Source of the DNA: Alphaproteobacteria bacterium
Lineage (GTDB): Bacteria; Pseudomonadota; Alphaproteobacteria; Reyranellales; Reyranellaceae
Length of the DNA: 64,000 nt
Direction: 5' to 3'
Assembly: GCA_016870115.1 (NCBI GenBank)
Contig: VGCH01000003.1
Location: forward strand, 166,364 to 230,363
Every line of letters starts with the position of its first letter. Within the stretch, counting starts at the first letter, position 1. The notes under the pieces are model-generated. The model was given only the letters and a program-made list of their open reading frames with translations, had not been told where the DNA came from and ran no database searches. Both the position numbers and the translations under genes were made by a program. Shown here piece by piece: positions 1 to 9,118 of the stretch.

Positions 1-570
1 CACCCGGTCGCGCGCCTCGCGCAGGTCGAGGAGGATCGCGTCGGCGTCGATCTCGGTGCGCGCCACGACATAGCGCACCAACGGGTTCCAGGGATTGTGT
101 TCGAACACATAGAGCCGGCCACCCGGCTTCAGCACCCGCGCAAGCTCGGCGAAAACGGCTGGCCGTCCGGCGAGCGGCACGTGATGGATCACCGCGCTCA
201 CCACCGCCATGTCGAACGAGGCGTCCGGCACCGGCACGCGGGCGCCGTCCTGGACCAGCAGCTCGGGCATGGGCCCGGCGCCCGGCGGCCAGCGCTTCGG
301 CAGTTCCGACAGCATGCCGGTGGAGATATCGCAGCCGGCGAATGCCGCGCGGGCGCCGGCCAGCCGCAGCAAGCGCGGGATGGAACCGACGCCGCAGCCA
401 TAGTCGAGCAGCCGCGCCGCCGGATCGGCCAGCGCCGGTTCGTGGCGCAGCATCCATCGGGTTTTCACGGCGATGTAGGAATCGGCTCCCGCGCCCAGCA
501 TGCGCTTGACGGCGGTGTCCATGCCCCCGTCGTAGGCTGCCGCGTGCCGGTCAAAAGCGGGTTGGGTCAT
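1..570 (-). CDS. Class I SAM-dependent methyltransferase, C-terminus off the left edge
   Basis: An open frame of 190 codons runs from an ATG at 570 to the window edge without a stop, so only the N-terminal part is visible. The protein has the Rossmann glycine motif DYGCGVGS near residues 55-63 (S-adenosylmethionine binding), an acidic CDIS segment near 83, and LKPGGRLYVFEHNP near 150, which together match the Methyltransf_11 family. The substrate cannot be told. It is divergent from hisZ, with 85 bases between the two starts, so the two genes probably have separate promoters there. Family membership is firm; function is open. Confidence 0.85.
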   Translation of the reverse strand, partial: MTQPAFDRHAAAYDGGMDTAVKRMLGAGADSYIAVKTRWMLRHEPALADPAARLLDYGCGVGSIPRLLRLAGARAAFAGCDISTGMLSELPKRWPPGAGPMPELLVQDGARVPVPDASFDMAVVSAVIHHVPLAGRPAVFAELARVLKPGGRLYVFEHNPWNPLVRYVVARTEIDADAILLDLREARDRV

Positions 571-655
571 GCGCGACCTTTAGACCACTGGCGGCCCTTG
601 GCAAGGGCGCCGGCGCCCTCCCAATCCCCACGCCGATGGGCTATCAAGCGCCGAC

Positions 656-1819
656 ATGGCCATCAACGACAACGATCATCGCGGCTTGCTGCCGGCGGGG
701 CTGGGCGACCTGCTGCCGCCCGACGCGGCGCGCGAGGCGGCAGCCATCGACGCTGCCATCGAGCGCTTCGCGGCGTTCGGCTACGAGCGCGTGAAGCCGC
801 CGCTGGTGGAGTTCGAGGAGTCGCTGCTGGGAGGACCCGGCGCGGCGCTGGCGGCCCAGACCTTCCGGCTGATGGATCCGGTGTCGCAGCGCATGATGGG
901 TGTGCGACCCGACATGACGGTGCAGGTCGCGCGCATCGCAGTGACGCGGCTGAAGCACGAACCCCGCCCGCTGCGCCTCTCCTATGGCGGCAACGTGATC
1001 CGGGTCCGAGGATCGGCGCTGAAGCCCGAGCGGCAGTTCGCGCAGGTCGGCGCGGAGCTGATCGGGGTCGACAGCGCGTCGGCCGACGCCGAGGCGCTGC
1101 TGCTGGCGGTCGATGCGCTCCGCGCCACCGGCGTCGCGGCGCTCACGGTCGATCTCAATCTGCCAACCCTGGTCGCGTCGGTCTGTGCAGGCCTCGGCCT
1201 CGCCGCTGATCCAGTGCGCCGGCTGCGCCGCGCCCTCGATCGCAAGGACGAGGCGGCGGTACGCAAGGCCGCGCCGGATGCCGCGGCTGCCGACACCTTC
1301 ATCACGCTCTTGCGCGCGGCTGGCGAGGCGGGCCGCGGCATCGCCGCCTTGCGCGCGCTCGCGCTGCCAGCCACGGCGGCGGCCGAGATCGCGCGCCTCG
1401 GCGAGGTGCTCGATCTCGTAGACCGCGCCGACGCCGACCTGCCGCTCACCATCGACCCGGTGGAGTATCGCGGGCTCGAGTACCAGACCGGCGTCTCATT
1501 CTCGGTCTTCGCCGTCGCCGGCCGCCAGGAGCTGGCGCGCGGTGGCCGCTACTCGGCGGGCTATCCCGAGGACGGCGTCAGCGAACCCGCGACCGGCTTC
1601 ACGCTCTATCTCGACGCAGTGCTGGCCGCCTCGACGCCCACGACTCCGCGCCCCCGCCTGTTCATGCCGGTGGGCACCTCGTGGCGCGACGCCGCCGACT
1701 GGCAAGCCAAGGGCTATGCCACGGTGCGCGCGGTCGAGCCCGCCTCCGACCCGCGCGCGGAGGCCCGGCGCCTGCGCTGCGGACACACACTTATCGACGG
1801 CAACGCCGTGCCGCTCTGA
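656..1819 (+). CDS. hisZ: ATP phosphoribosyltransferase regulatory subunit
   Basis: The 387-residue product matches HisZ, a catalytically inactive relative of histidyl-tRNA synthetase that partners the short form of HisG in the first step of histidine synthesis. The N-terminus carries the family pattern LLPAGLGDLLPP, and the class II synthetase-like core follows, with an Arg-containing LSYGGNVIRVRG segment near residue 110 and YQTGVSFSVFA with GGRY near 275-300. Length is usual for the family. The stop is 27 bases before purA, so the two genes are probably cotranscribed, an arrangement known in alphaproteobacteria. hisG is not in the window. Confidence 0.93.
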   Translation: MAINDNDHRGLLPAGLGDLLPPDAAREAAAIDAAIERFAAFGYERVKPPLVEFEESLLGGPGAALAAQTFRLMDPVSQRMMGVRPDMTVQVARIAVTRLKHEPRPLRLSYGGNVIRVRGSALKPERQFAQVGAELIGVDSASADAEALLLAVDALRATGVAALTVDLNLPTLVASVCAGLGLAADPVRRLRRALDRKDEAAVRKAAPDAAAADTFITLLRAAGEAGRGIAALRALALPATAAAEIARLGEVLDLVDRADADLPLTIDPVEYRGLEYQTGVSFSVFAVAGRQELARGGRYSAGYPEDGVSEPATGFTLYLDAVLAASTPTTPRPRLFMPVGTSWRDAADWQAKGYATVRAVEPASDPRAEARRLRCGHTLIDGNAVPL

Positions 1820-1846
1820 CGCGGCCGGACTTCGGGGACAAGCGAC

Positions 1847-3139
1847 ATGGCGAACGTGGCAGTGGTCGGCGCCCAATGGGGCGACGAAGGCAAGGGCAAG
1901 ATCGTCGACTGGCTGAGTGAGCGCGCCGAGGTCGTCGTGCGCTTCCAGGGCGGCCACAATGCCGGCCACACGCTGGTGATCGGTAACCAGACCTACAAGC
2001 TGGCGCTGCTGCCGTCGGGCGTCGTGCGCAAGGGCAAGCTGTCGGTGATCGGCAACGGCGTCGTCGTCGATCCGTGGCATCTGCTGGACGAGATCAAGCG
2101 CGTCGAGGCGCAGGGCGTAACCGTGACACCCGCGACGCTCAAGATCGCCAACCATGCCGTGCTGATCCTGCCGCTGCATCGCGATCTCGATGGCTGGCGC
2201 GAGGACGTTCCGGGCACGATCCGCATCGGCACGACGCGGCGCGGCATCGGGCCCGCCTACGAGGACAAGGTCGGACGGCGCGCCATCCGCGTCGGCGATC
2301 TCGGCGAGCCCGACACGCTCGTCGCCAAGGTGAACACCCTCCTCGCCCACCACAACGCGTTGCGTCAGGGCCTCGGCCGCGCGCCGGTCGATGCCGGCCA
2401 GCTCACGGCCGAGCTGCTCGCACTCGCGCCGAAGATCCTGCCCTTCGCCGAGGACGTGTGGGAGCGGCTCGACGGGCTGCGCGCCGCCGGCAAGCGCATC
2501 CTGTTCGAGGGCGCACAGGCGACCATGCTCGACATCGATCATGGCACCTATCCCTATGTCACCTCGTCCAACACGGTGGCGGCGCAGGCCATGATCGGCA
2601 GCGGACTCGGCAACGGCTCGGTCGGCTACGTGCTGGGCATCGCCAAGGCCTACACCACGCGCGTCGGCGACGGTCCGTTCCCGACCGAGCTCACCGATGA
2701 GATCGGCAAGGGGCTGGGCACGCGCGGCAACGAGTTCGGCACCAACACCGGGCGGCCGCGGCGCTGCGGCTGGTTCGACGCGGTGATGGTGCGCCAGGCG
2801 GTCAAGCTGAATGGGATCGACGGCATCGCGCTCACCAAGCTCGATGTGCTGGACGGCGTCGAAGAGATCAAGGTGTGCGTGGGCTACGAGCTCGACGGCA
2901 AGCGGATCGAGCGCTTCCCCTTCACGATGTGCGCGCAGGCAAGGCTGAAGCCGATCTACGAGAGCTTCGAGGGTTGGAGCGACAGCACCCGGGGCGCGCG
3001 TTCGTTCGGCGCGTTGCCGGCGACCTGCATCAAGTACGTGCGGCGCGTTGAGGAGTTGATCGGCTGCCCGGTGTCACTGGTCAGCACATCGCCGGAGCGC
3101 GAGGACACGATCCTCATGACGGATCCGTTCCGGGACTAG
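1847..3139 (+). CDS. purA: Adenylosuccinate synthetase
   Basis: The 430-residue protein is a full-length PurA, which makes adenylosuccinate from IMP, aspartate and GTP, the first committed step to AMP. The N-terminal GTP/IMP loop QWGDEGKGK lies at residues 10-18, the [10 protein letters not shown] block near 35-44, the [14 protein letters not shown] segment near 126, and the [13 protein letters not shown] signature near 302. The ATG is preceded by only 27 bases after hisZ. No truncation or missing catalytic residue is seen. The enzyme is cytosolic and housekeeping. Confidence 0.97.
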   Translation: MANVAVVGAQWGDEGKGKIVDWLSERAEVVVRFQGGHNAGHTLVIGNQTYKLALLPSGVVRKGKLSVIGNGVVVDPWHLLDEIKRVEAQGVTVTPATLKIANHAVLILPLHRDLDGWREDVPGTIRIGTTRRGIGPAYEDKVGRRAIRVGDLGEPDTLVAKVNTLLAHHNALRQGLGRAPVDAGQLTAELLALAPKILPFAEDVWERLDGLRAAGKRILFEGAQATMLDIDHGTYPYVTSSNTVAAQAMIGSGLGNGSVGYVLGIAKAYTTRVGDGPFPTELTDEIGKGLGTRGNEFGTNTGRPRRCGWFDAVMVRQAVKLNGIDGIALTKLDVLDGVEEIKVCVGYELDGKRIERFPFTMCAQARLKPIYESFEGWSDSTRGARSFGALPATCIKYVRRVEELIGCPVSLVSTSPEREDTILMTDPFRD

Positions 3140-3210
3140 AGCGCCTCCGATGCCTCGCTCGTCGGCTCTCTGACGCAGCGGATTCCATCCGGACCGCAAA
3201 GACTCCGGAG

Positions 3211-4050
3211 TCAGTCCAGCGCCGCCACCAGGGCCCACGCGCGATCGAGATAGGTCGCGGCATGGGCGGCATAGTCGGCGCCCGGCGTCGCGAGATGGCG
3301 CGCCGACACCAGCGCCCAGAGTCCTTCGCGCAAGGCGCTCGCCGCCTTCATCGCGGCATAGGCGCGACGCAACGGCCCGTCGGGCGGACCGCCGAAGTAG
3401 AGTTCGAGCAATCACAGGTCGTCGGCGGGCCCCAGCGCGCCGTTCGCCGCGACATTGGCGAGGTCGAATAGCGGCGAGCCGAACCCGGCATACTCCCAGT
3501 CGATCAGCCAGAGCCGGGCGCCATCGTCGATCAGGTTGCCCGGAAGCAGGTCGTTGTGCGCGAACACCGTCGGCATCGCGATCTGCATCGCTTCGAGTCG
3601 GTCGGCGATCGGGCCGTACTCCGCGTCGAGCCCCAGCAACCCGGCATAGTCGCGCACCACATGGAACGCCCAGAAAGCGTTGATTGGTCCGCGCACGCGA
3701 CGCCCGACATCGGCATGGCAGCGGCGCAACAGCCCTACCACTCGCACAAGATGACGTGAGAAATCGGCTTCTTCGAAGGTCCGCCCCTCGATGAAGCGAA
3801 ACACACTGAGGCCAGCCTCGCGATGGACCGGCTCCGGCGAGAGTCCGGCTTCGAACGCCGCCTGTGACGCGGCGTGCTCGCGGTCGCGAAAGACATGATG
3901 GACCGGGATGTCCTCGCCCAGCCGCACCACGAAGCGCGTGCCCGCGTCGCGCACGACGAAGGATAGATTGCTCAGCCCGCCCTTCAGCGGTTCCGGCTCG
4001 ACCGGCCCGCGCCAGAGAGAGCGCGCGAACGCGATATCAGCGGGCGTCAC
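3211..4050 (-). pseudogene. Choline/aminoglycoside kinase-like phosphotransferase with an in-frame TGA
   Basis: Read from a GTG at 4050 the frame encodes a 279-codon phosphotransferase. The kinase core is intact: a GGLSNLSFVV nucleotide-binding strand, FAHNDLLPGNL with the catalytic Asp and Asn, and the metal-binding LIDWEYAG. At 3412-3414 a TGA stops translation after GPADDL. The same frame then continues for 65 codons (LLELYFGGPPDG to the stop at 3211) with sequence that looks like the family's C-terminal helical region. The start overlaps the end of the upstream DUF962-like gene by 14 bases, so the two are coupled. It may yield a truncated but catalytically complete protein, or be a recent pseudogene or an assembly error. 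The substrate is unknown; the choline/ethanolamine kinase branch is the best guess. Confidence 0.75.
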
Positions 4051-4384
4051 GCAGCGCCCTCGCCCAGCCGCCCGACAGCAGGAAGCGCGGGAAGGTGATG
4101 AACTGCTCGACCGTGAAGCGGCTGATGAAGTCGAGCGGCCCCTCGAACGGCACCTGCGCCTCGCGCTCACGCTGATGGCCTTGCCCCTGCGCCAGCAGCG
4201 CGGCCAGCCAAAGCGCAAGGCCGGCCAGTACCGGGCCGGCGGCGCCGCGCAGCAACGCAACCACCAGCAACGCCGTGCCCGCCCAGAACAGCGGCACCGT
4301 AAGAATGTGCAGGAGCAGGTTCACGCGGTCGCGGTGTCCGCCGGGGTAGAGCGACCATTGCCAGTCCAGCAAACCCTTCCGCAT
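4037..4384 (-). CDS. Small membrane protein resembling the DUF962/Mpo1 family
   Basis: This 115-residue protein has two hydrophobic stretches near residues 26-46 and 48-66. The first is preceded by YPGGHRDRVNLLLH, whose His and Asn residues resemble the metal-binding His pattern of Mpo1-like DUF962 proteins (dioxygenases of 2-hydroxy fatty acids in yeast). The C-terminal EQFITFPRFLLSGGW also fits that family loosely. The gene is coupled to the interrupted kinase gene downstream by a 14-base overlap. Family assignment is moderate; an enzymatic role here is inference. Confidence 0.65.
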   Translation of the reverse strand: MRKGLLDWQWSLYPGGHRDRVNLLLHILTVPLFWAGTALLVVALLRGAAGPVLAGLALWLAALLAQGQGHQREREAQVPFEGPLDFISRFTVEQFITFPRFLLSGGWARALRDAR

Positions 4385-4449
4385 CGCGACGCTCCTCCCC
4401 TGCCGGCGGGCGGTTTATGCTCTAGCCTCTCGGCAGACAGGAGTGTGCC

Positions 4450-6123
4450 ATGCCCGATGCCCGCGTTGCCAACACGATCACCGGCCGCAGCGCCTTTCTC
4501 GCCGTCCTGAAGGACGAAGGCATCACCAAGATGTTCGGCAATCCCGGGACGACCGAGTTGCCGATCATGCATGCGCTCACCGAGCAGAGCGATGTCGGCT
4601 ACGTGCTGGGTTTGCAGGAAGCCATCGTGATCGCGATGGCCGACGGGTACGCTCGCGCATCAGGCAAGCTGGTGTCGTGCAACGTCCACGTGGCGCCCGG
4701 CCTCGGCAACGCCATCGGCGCGATCTACACCGCCCACGTGTCCGGAACGCCGATGATTGTGACCGCGGGCCAGCAGGAACAGGGACACGGTCTCACCGAG
4801 CCGCTGCTCTATGCCCCGCTGGTGCCGATCGCCCAGCCGGTCGTGAAATGGGCGACCGAGGTCACGCGCATCGAGGACTTGCCGCGCATCCTGCGCCGCG
4901 CCGCCAAGATCGCGATGACGGCGCCGACCGGCCCGGTGTTCATCTCGCTGCCGGGCGACATCCTGAACAACGAGGCCGCGCTCGATCTCGGCGAGGCGAC
5001 GCGCGTCGACACGGCCGTGCGCCCGAGCGATCAGGCGCTGGAAAAACTCGCGCGCCGGCTGCTTGCCGCCCGCAATCCGGTGATCCTGGCCGGCCACGAG
5101 ATCGCGACGTCCGACGCGTTCAACGAGGCAGCGGCGCTCGCGACAACGCTCGGCGCGCCGGTCTATCAGCAGACCGTGGGCTACGGCGCGCATTTCCCGT
5201 CGGAGCACCCCGCCTTCATCACCGCGCTCGGCCGCGATCAGAAGGCCGTGCGAGCGGCGCTGGCGGACTATGACTTCATGTTCTGTGTCGGATCGGACGT
5301 GCTCAAGATGTCGGTCTGGAGCGACGTCGAACCGCTGCCGCCGGGCCTCAAGGTTGGCATGCTGGGCTTGCGCGACTGGGAGATGGGCAAGAACTTCCCG
5401 GCCGAAATCGCCCTGCGCGCCGATGTGAAGGAGACCCTGGCGGCGCTGGTGCCGCTGCTCCAGCGTCTGGGCGGCGAGGCGCTGGCGACGCGGGCCAAGG
5501 CATCGCTGGCGGCGCTCGCGCCCCGCAACTGGTCGACCCGCCGGGCCAAGCGTCGCGCCGAGACCGTGCCGCGCGCGGTCGAGACGCCGCTGCCGGCCGA
5601 GTGGGTCATGATGCGGCTGAGTGAGCGCCTGCCTGCCGACGCGGTGATCGTCGATGAAGGCATCACCAGCTCGAACGCGCTCCTGAGCCATTTCGCGTTC
5701 CGCGACCGCAACGCCTTCTTTGGCAATGTGAGCGGCGGCATCGGTTGGGGCATCGCGGCGGCGGTGGGCGTGCAGGTCGCACTCCCCGAGCGGCGCGTCG
5801 TCGCGACCATCGGCGATGGCAGCGCGATGTACTCCATCCAGGCGATCTGGACGGCCGCGCACCTCAAGCTGCCGACGATCTTCCTGATCGCCAACAACGG
5901 CGGCTACCAGATCCTGAAGAATCGGCTCAAGGCCTATCACGGCAACGACCGGCCGATCGGCATGGACTTCAAGGATCCGTCGATCGACGCCAGCCAGATC
6001 GCCCGCGGCTTCGGCCTGCCCGCCGAGCGCGTCGACAGCGCCGAAGGCTTCGACGCCGCGCTGACGCGCGCGCTCGCCCGCACCGACGGCCCCAGCCTGA
6101 TCGAGGTCATGGTCCGGAGCTAG
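4450..6123 (+). CDS. ThDP-dependent enzyme, benzoylformate decarboxylase-like
   Basis: The 557-residue protein has the three-domain layout of acetolactate synthase-like enzymes. GNPGTTELP (30-38), the ThDP-activating Glu57 in LGLQEAIV, and NVHVAPGLGNA with His80 line up with the active-site blocks of benzoylformate decarboxylase. The GDGSAMYS...NN diphosphate/metal motif is near 455-480. The active-site Ser of BFD in that first block is Thr here, so the substrate may be another 2-keto acid. The flanking genes point the other way and give no clear pathway. Acetolactate synthase proper is less likely because no small subunit is present. Confidence 0.8.
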   Translation: MPDARVANTITGRSAFLAVLKDEGITKMFGNPGTTELPIMHALTEQSDVGYVLGLQEAIVIAMADGYARASGKLVSCNVHVAPGLGNAIGAIYTAHVSGTPMIVTAGQQEQGHGLTEPLLYAPLVPIAQPVVKWATEVTRIEDLPRILRRAAKIAMTAPTGPVFISLPGDILNNEAALDLGEATRVDTAVRPSDQALEKLARRLLAARNPVILAGHEIATSDAFNEAAALATTLGAPVYQQTVGYGAHFPSEHPAFITALGRDQKAVRAALADYDFMFCVGSDVLKMSVWSDVEPLPPGLKVGMLGLRDWEMGKNFPAEIALRADVKETLAALVPLLQRLGGEALATRAKASLAALAPRNWSTRRAKRRAETVPRAVETPLPAEWVMMRLSERLPADAVIVDEGITSSNALLSHFAFRDRNAFFGNVSGGIGWGIAAAVGVQVALPERRVVATIGDGSAMYSIQAIWTAAHLKLPTIFLIANNGGYQILKNRLKAYHGNDRPIGMDFKDPSIDASQIARGFGLPAERVDSAEGFDAALTRALARTDGPSLIEVMVRS

Positions 6124-6231
6124 AAGGCCCCGATGTCGATCGGTCTCAACGCGCTGGGACAGGTGGCGTGGCGGTGCGCGACGCGGACCTGCCGGCTGTC
6201 ACAGCAGACCCCGCTCTCCTGCTGACGCGCC

Positions 6232-7083
6232 TCAGTCCGCGGCCTTGTCGTGCTTCTTGATCGCGGGCATCACGCCGCCTGGGTCGACCGAGCGGCCGTG
6301 CGCCAGCCAGTTGTGGGCATGAGCGAGGTGGTGCAGCGCGAACGAGGTCTGCATGGCGCTGACGCGGCCTTGCACATCCTGGGCGCTGTTCACCGCCTGC
6401 TTCACGAGCCGGAGCGCGAACAAGGGCTTCTGGGCGATGCGCCCGGCCATGGCGAGGCCGAAACTCTCAAGCTCGGCGCGCGGCACCACATGGTTCAGCA
6501 TGCCCAGCCGATGCGCCTCGCGCGCGCCGATCCAGTCGGCGGTGAAGAGGAATTCCTTGGCCTTGCGCACCCCCATCTCCCAGGGATGGGCGAAGAACTC
6601 GGCGCCGCCGACGCCCATCGCCACCGAGTGATCGAGGAATTCGGCGTCCTCGCTCGCGATCACGATGTCGCACGGCCACATCAGCATCAGCCCGCCGATC
6701 ATCACCTTGCCGTGGACCAGCGCCATCGTGGGCTTGGGAATGTTCCGCCAGCGCTCGCTGAAGCCGAGATAGATCTCCTGCTCGCGCGCGAACTGCGCCT
6801 CCGCGCCCGGCTTGCCGAAGCCGCCCCAAGTCGACACGGTCGCGTGCTTTCGCATGTTGCCGTGCGCGTCGACCTCGCGCAGATCGTGGCCGGAGGAAAA
6901 GTGCGGCCCGTTGGCCGACAGCACGATCACCTTCACCTCGTCGTCGTGGGCGGCACGATCGAAGGCGTCGTTCAGCGCGTAGAGGAACGCCGTGTCCTGG
7001 GCGTTGCGCGTCTCGGGCCGGTTCAGGACGATGCGGGCGATGCCCGGCATCGGCGTGTCGTAGAGGATCGTCTCGTTGGTCAT
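6232..7083 (-). CDS. Enoyl-CoA hydratase/isomerase family protein
   Basis: This 283-residue crotonase-fold protein has LSANGPHFSSGHDL near residues 60-72, which forms the first half of the oxyanion hole, and VHGKVMIGGLMLMWPCDIVIAS near 125-145 for the second half. A C-terminal helical segment follows. Such enzymes act on acyl-CoA thioesters as hydratases, isomerases or hydrolases. No other beta-oxidation gene is adjacent, so the substrate is not predictable. The gene ends convergently with the ThDP-enzyme gene and lies just after rpoH on the same strand, with 46 bases between. Confidence 0.88.
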   Translation of the reverse strand: MTNETILYDTPMPGIARIVLNRPETRNAQDTAFLYALNDAFDRAAHDDEVKVIVLSANGPHFSSGHDLREVDAHGNMRKHATVSTWGGFGKPGAEAQFAREQEIYLGFSERWRNIPKPTMALVHGKVMIGGLMLMWPCDIVIASEDAEFLDHSVAMGVGGAEFFAHPWEMGVRKAKEFLFTADWIGAREAHRLGMLNHVVPRAELESFGLAMAGRIAQKPLFALRLVKQAVNSAQDVQGRVSAMQTSFALHHLAHAHNWLAHGRSVDPGGVMPAIKKHDKAAD

Positions 7084-7129
7084 CGGGGCCTCCCTGCGAC
7101 CGCCACTATAGCGGTCCAGAGCGGCGCGA

Positions 7130-8032
7130 TCACGCCGGTCGCGCGGCGGCGTCGATCACCATGTTCTTCATCGCCTTCTGCAGCTTCTCGAAGGCGCGGA
7201 CCTCGATCTGGCGCACGCGCTCGCGGCTGATGTTGTAGCGGGTGCTGAGACCCTCGAGCGTCTTGGGCTCGTCGATCAGCCGGCGCTCGACGATGATCTG
7301 GCGTTCGCGGTCGGTGAGCTGGCGCAGCGCGGCCGCAAGCATCTGCTTGCGCTGGCCCAGCTCCTCGCTCTCGGCCATGCGGGTTTCCTGGTTGTCGGAC
7401 TCATCGACCAGCCAGTCCTGCCACTCCATGTCCCCGTCGGCCTTGACCGGCGCGTTGAGCGAGGAATCCGGCCCGGAGAGCCGGCGGTTCATGCTCACGA
7501 CCTCGTCCTCGGCGACGCCCAGCCGCGTGGCGATCTGCTTCACCTGCTCGGGCGACAGATCGCCCTCCTCGATGGCCTGCATCTGGCCCTTGAGCTTGCG
7601 CAGATTGAAGAACAGCTTCTTCTGCGCCGCCGTGGTGCCCATCTTCACCAGCGACCAGCTGTGCAGGACGTATTCCTGGATCGAGGCGCGGATCCACCAC
7701 ATGGCGTAGGTCGCCAGACGAAACCCGCGATCGGGATCGAACCGCTTCACCGCCTGCATCATCCCGACATTGCCTTCGGAGATGAGTTCACCCAGCGGCA
7801 GGCCGTAGCCGCGATAGCCCATGGCGATCTTGGCGACGAGACGCAGATGGCTGGTGACGAGCTTGTGGGCCGCCGGCAGGTCGCCGCGCTCGCGCCAAGC
7901 CTTGGCGAGCATGAACTCCTCCTGCGGCTCCAGAAGCGGGAACTTCCGGATCTCCTGCAGGTAGCGCGTGAGGTTGCCCTCGGGCGAGAGGCCCGACGGC
8001 AGGGCGGGAAGATTGCCAACGGCGGCGGTCAT
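7130..8032 (-). CDS. rpoH: RNA polymerase heat-shock sigma factor (sigma-32)
   Basis: The 300-residue sigma factor directs transcription of heat-shock genes. Region 2 is plain (KLVTSHLRLVAKIA, then GLPLGELISEGNVGMMQAV, then ATYAMWWIRASIQEYVL), and the RpoH-specific box QKKLFFNLRKLK follows. The C-terminal helix-turn-helix reads LSTRYNISRERVRQIE. I chose the ATG at 8032 because AGGAG sits 6 bases upstream; a longer frame with an ATG at 8074 has no ribosome site. Placement next to rluD is typical of alphaproteobacteria. Many of these carry more than one rpoH copy, which cannot be judged here. Confidence 0.95.
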   Translation of the reverse strand: MTAAVGNLPALPSGLSPEGNLTRYLQEIRKFPLLEPQEEFMLAKAWRERGDLPAAHKLVTSHLRLVAKIAMGYRGYGLPLGELISEGNVGMMQAVKRFDPDRGFRLATYAMWWIRASIQEYVLHSWSLVKMGTTAAQKKLFFNLRKLKGQMQAIEEGDLSPEQVKQIATRLGVAEDEVVSMNRRLSGPDSSLNAPVKADGDMEWQDWLVDESDNQETRMAESEELGQRKQMLAAALRQLTDRERQIIVERRLIDEPKTLEGLSTRYNISRERVRQIEVRAFEKLQKAMKNMVIDAAARPA

Positions 8033-8094
8033 CGTAACTCCTGACGGGGTGAAGGTGCCGTTTGGCACTCCCACCTCCAGACTGCTAAGGGCGA

Positions 8095-8123
8095 GTCTAG
8101 GGGAGCGCCGCCGCCTCCGTCAA
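8095..8123 (-). promoter_or_regulatory. Predicted housekeeping-type promoter of rpoH
   Basis: On the minus strand TTGACG (8123-8118) and CTAGAC (8100-8095) are separated by exactly 17 bases and lie about 65 bases upstream of the rpoH start, in the only AT-richer stretch between rluD and rpoH. A short stem (GTGCC/GGCAC) lies between this promoter and the ribosome site. Spacing and -35 are good; the -10 is only a fair match. Confidence 0.5.
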
Positions 8124-8146
8124 GTAAAGTAGAGTAAATTACTCAG

Positions 8147-9118
8147 CTATTCGGAGGCCGCGAGGCCCGTCACTAGCTTCTTGATATCTTGAGGCAAATT
8201 TGTGGAAAAGCGCAGCGCCTTGCCGGTTCGAGGGTGATCGAAGGCCAGCACCGCGGCATGCAGCGCCTGGCGCGAGAAGCCCACCAGGTCAGCCGGGAGG
8301 CCGGCGAGTGCGCGCTTGCGGCCATAGACGGGATCGCCGACCACGGGGCAGCCGATATGCGCCAGATGGACTCGGACCTGGTGGGTGCGCCCGGTGCGGA
8401 GGCTCGCCCGAATCAGGCTCGCGAGCGGTCGCAGGGGCGGGCCAAACCGGCGCTCGACCTGCCAGTCGGTGATCGCGTTCTTGCCGCCGAGGCGCCGGAC
8501 CGCCATGCGCTGTCGATCAACGCGGTGACGGCCGAGCGCCGCCTCGATGGTTCCGCTCTGCGCGGTCGGCGCCCCCCAGACCAACGCCAGATACTCGCGG
8601 GTGATGTCGTGGGCGGCGAACAGAGCCGACAGCGCCCGGTGCGTCTCGTCGTTCTTCGCCACCACCATCACGCCGCTGGTGTCCTTGTCGAGGCGATGGA
8701 CGATCCCGGGTCGGCGAACGCCGCCGATACCCGACAGCGAGTCCCCGCAATGCGCCAGCAGCGCGTTGACCAGTGTTCGGTCGGGATTGCCCGGCGCGGG
8801 ATGGACCACCATGCCGGCGGCCTTGTTCAGCACCAGAAGATCGCGATCCTCGTGCAGCACATCGAGCGGCGCGGCCTGCGGTTCGGGCAGCGCCGGCTCG
8901 GGCGCCGGGATCGCCACCGTGAAGGTCTCGCCGCTTTTGACCTTGCGCGACGGCTCTTCTATCGTCGCGCCGTCCGCCCCGAAGACGTGGCGACCCTCGA
9001 TCAATGCCTTCACCCGGCTGCGGGTCGTGTCGGGCAAGAGGGCCGCCAGCGCGCGATCGAGGCGGTCGCCGGCGCGGTCATCGTCGATGGTAACGGTGTG
9101 TCGCTCGGGCCCGTACAT
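8147..9118 (-). CDS. rluD: Large-subunit rRNA pseudouridine synthase, RluA/RluD family
   Basis: The 323-residue protein begins with an S4 RNA-binding domain (about residues 10-75, with LDRALAALLPDTTRSRVKALIE). The RluA-type catalytic domain follows, with the signature GIVHRLDKDTSGVMVVAK around residue 145; its Asp is the catalytic residue. The RTHQVRVH block is near 245. In E. coli RluD makes pseudouridines 1911, 1915 and 1917 of 23S rRNA; RluC-like specificity cannot be excluded. The ATG lies in a CATG shared with the divergent neighbour. It reads toward rpoH with a 114-base gap. Confidence 0.9.
   Translation of the reverse strand: MYGPERHTVTIDDDRAGDRLDRALAALLPDTTRSRVKALIEGRHVFGADGATIEEPSRKVKSGETFTVAIPAPEPALPEPQAAPLDVLHEDRDLLVLNKAAGMVVHPAPGNPDRTLVNALLAHCGDSLSGIGGVRRPGIVHRLDKDTSGVMVVAKNDETHRALSALFAAHDITREYLALVWGAPTAQSGTIEAALGRHRVDRQRMAVRRLGGKNAITDWQVERRFGPPLRPLASLIRASLRTGRTHQVRVHLAHIGCPVVGDPVYGRKRALAGLPADLVGFSRQALHAAVLAFDHPRTGKALRFSTNLPQDIKKLVTGLAASE

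Noticed and set aside
3412-3414. TGA as a selenocysteine codon
   Set aside because: It lies outside the catalytic core, the family has no Cys/Sec there, and no SECIS-like stem directly follows.
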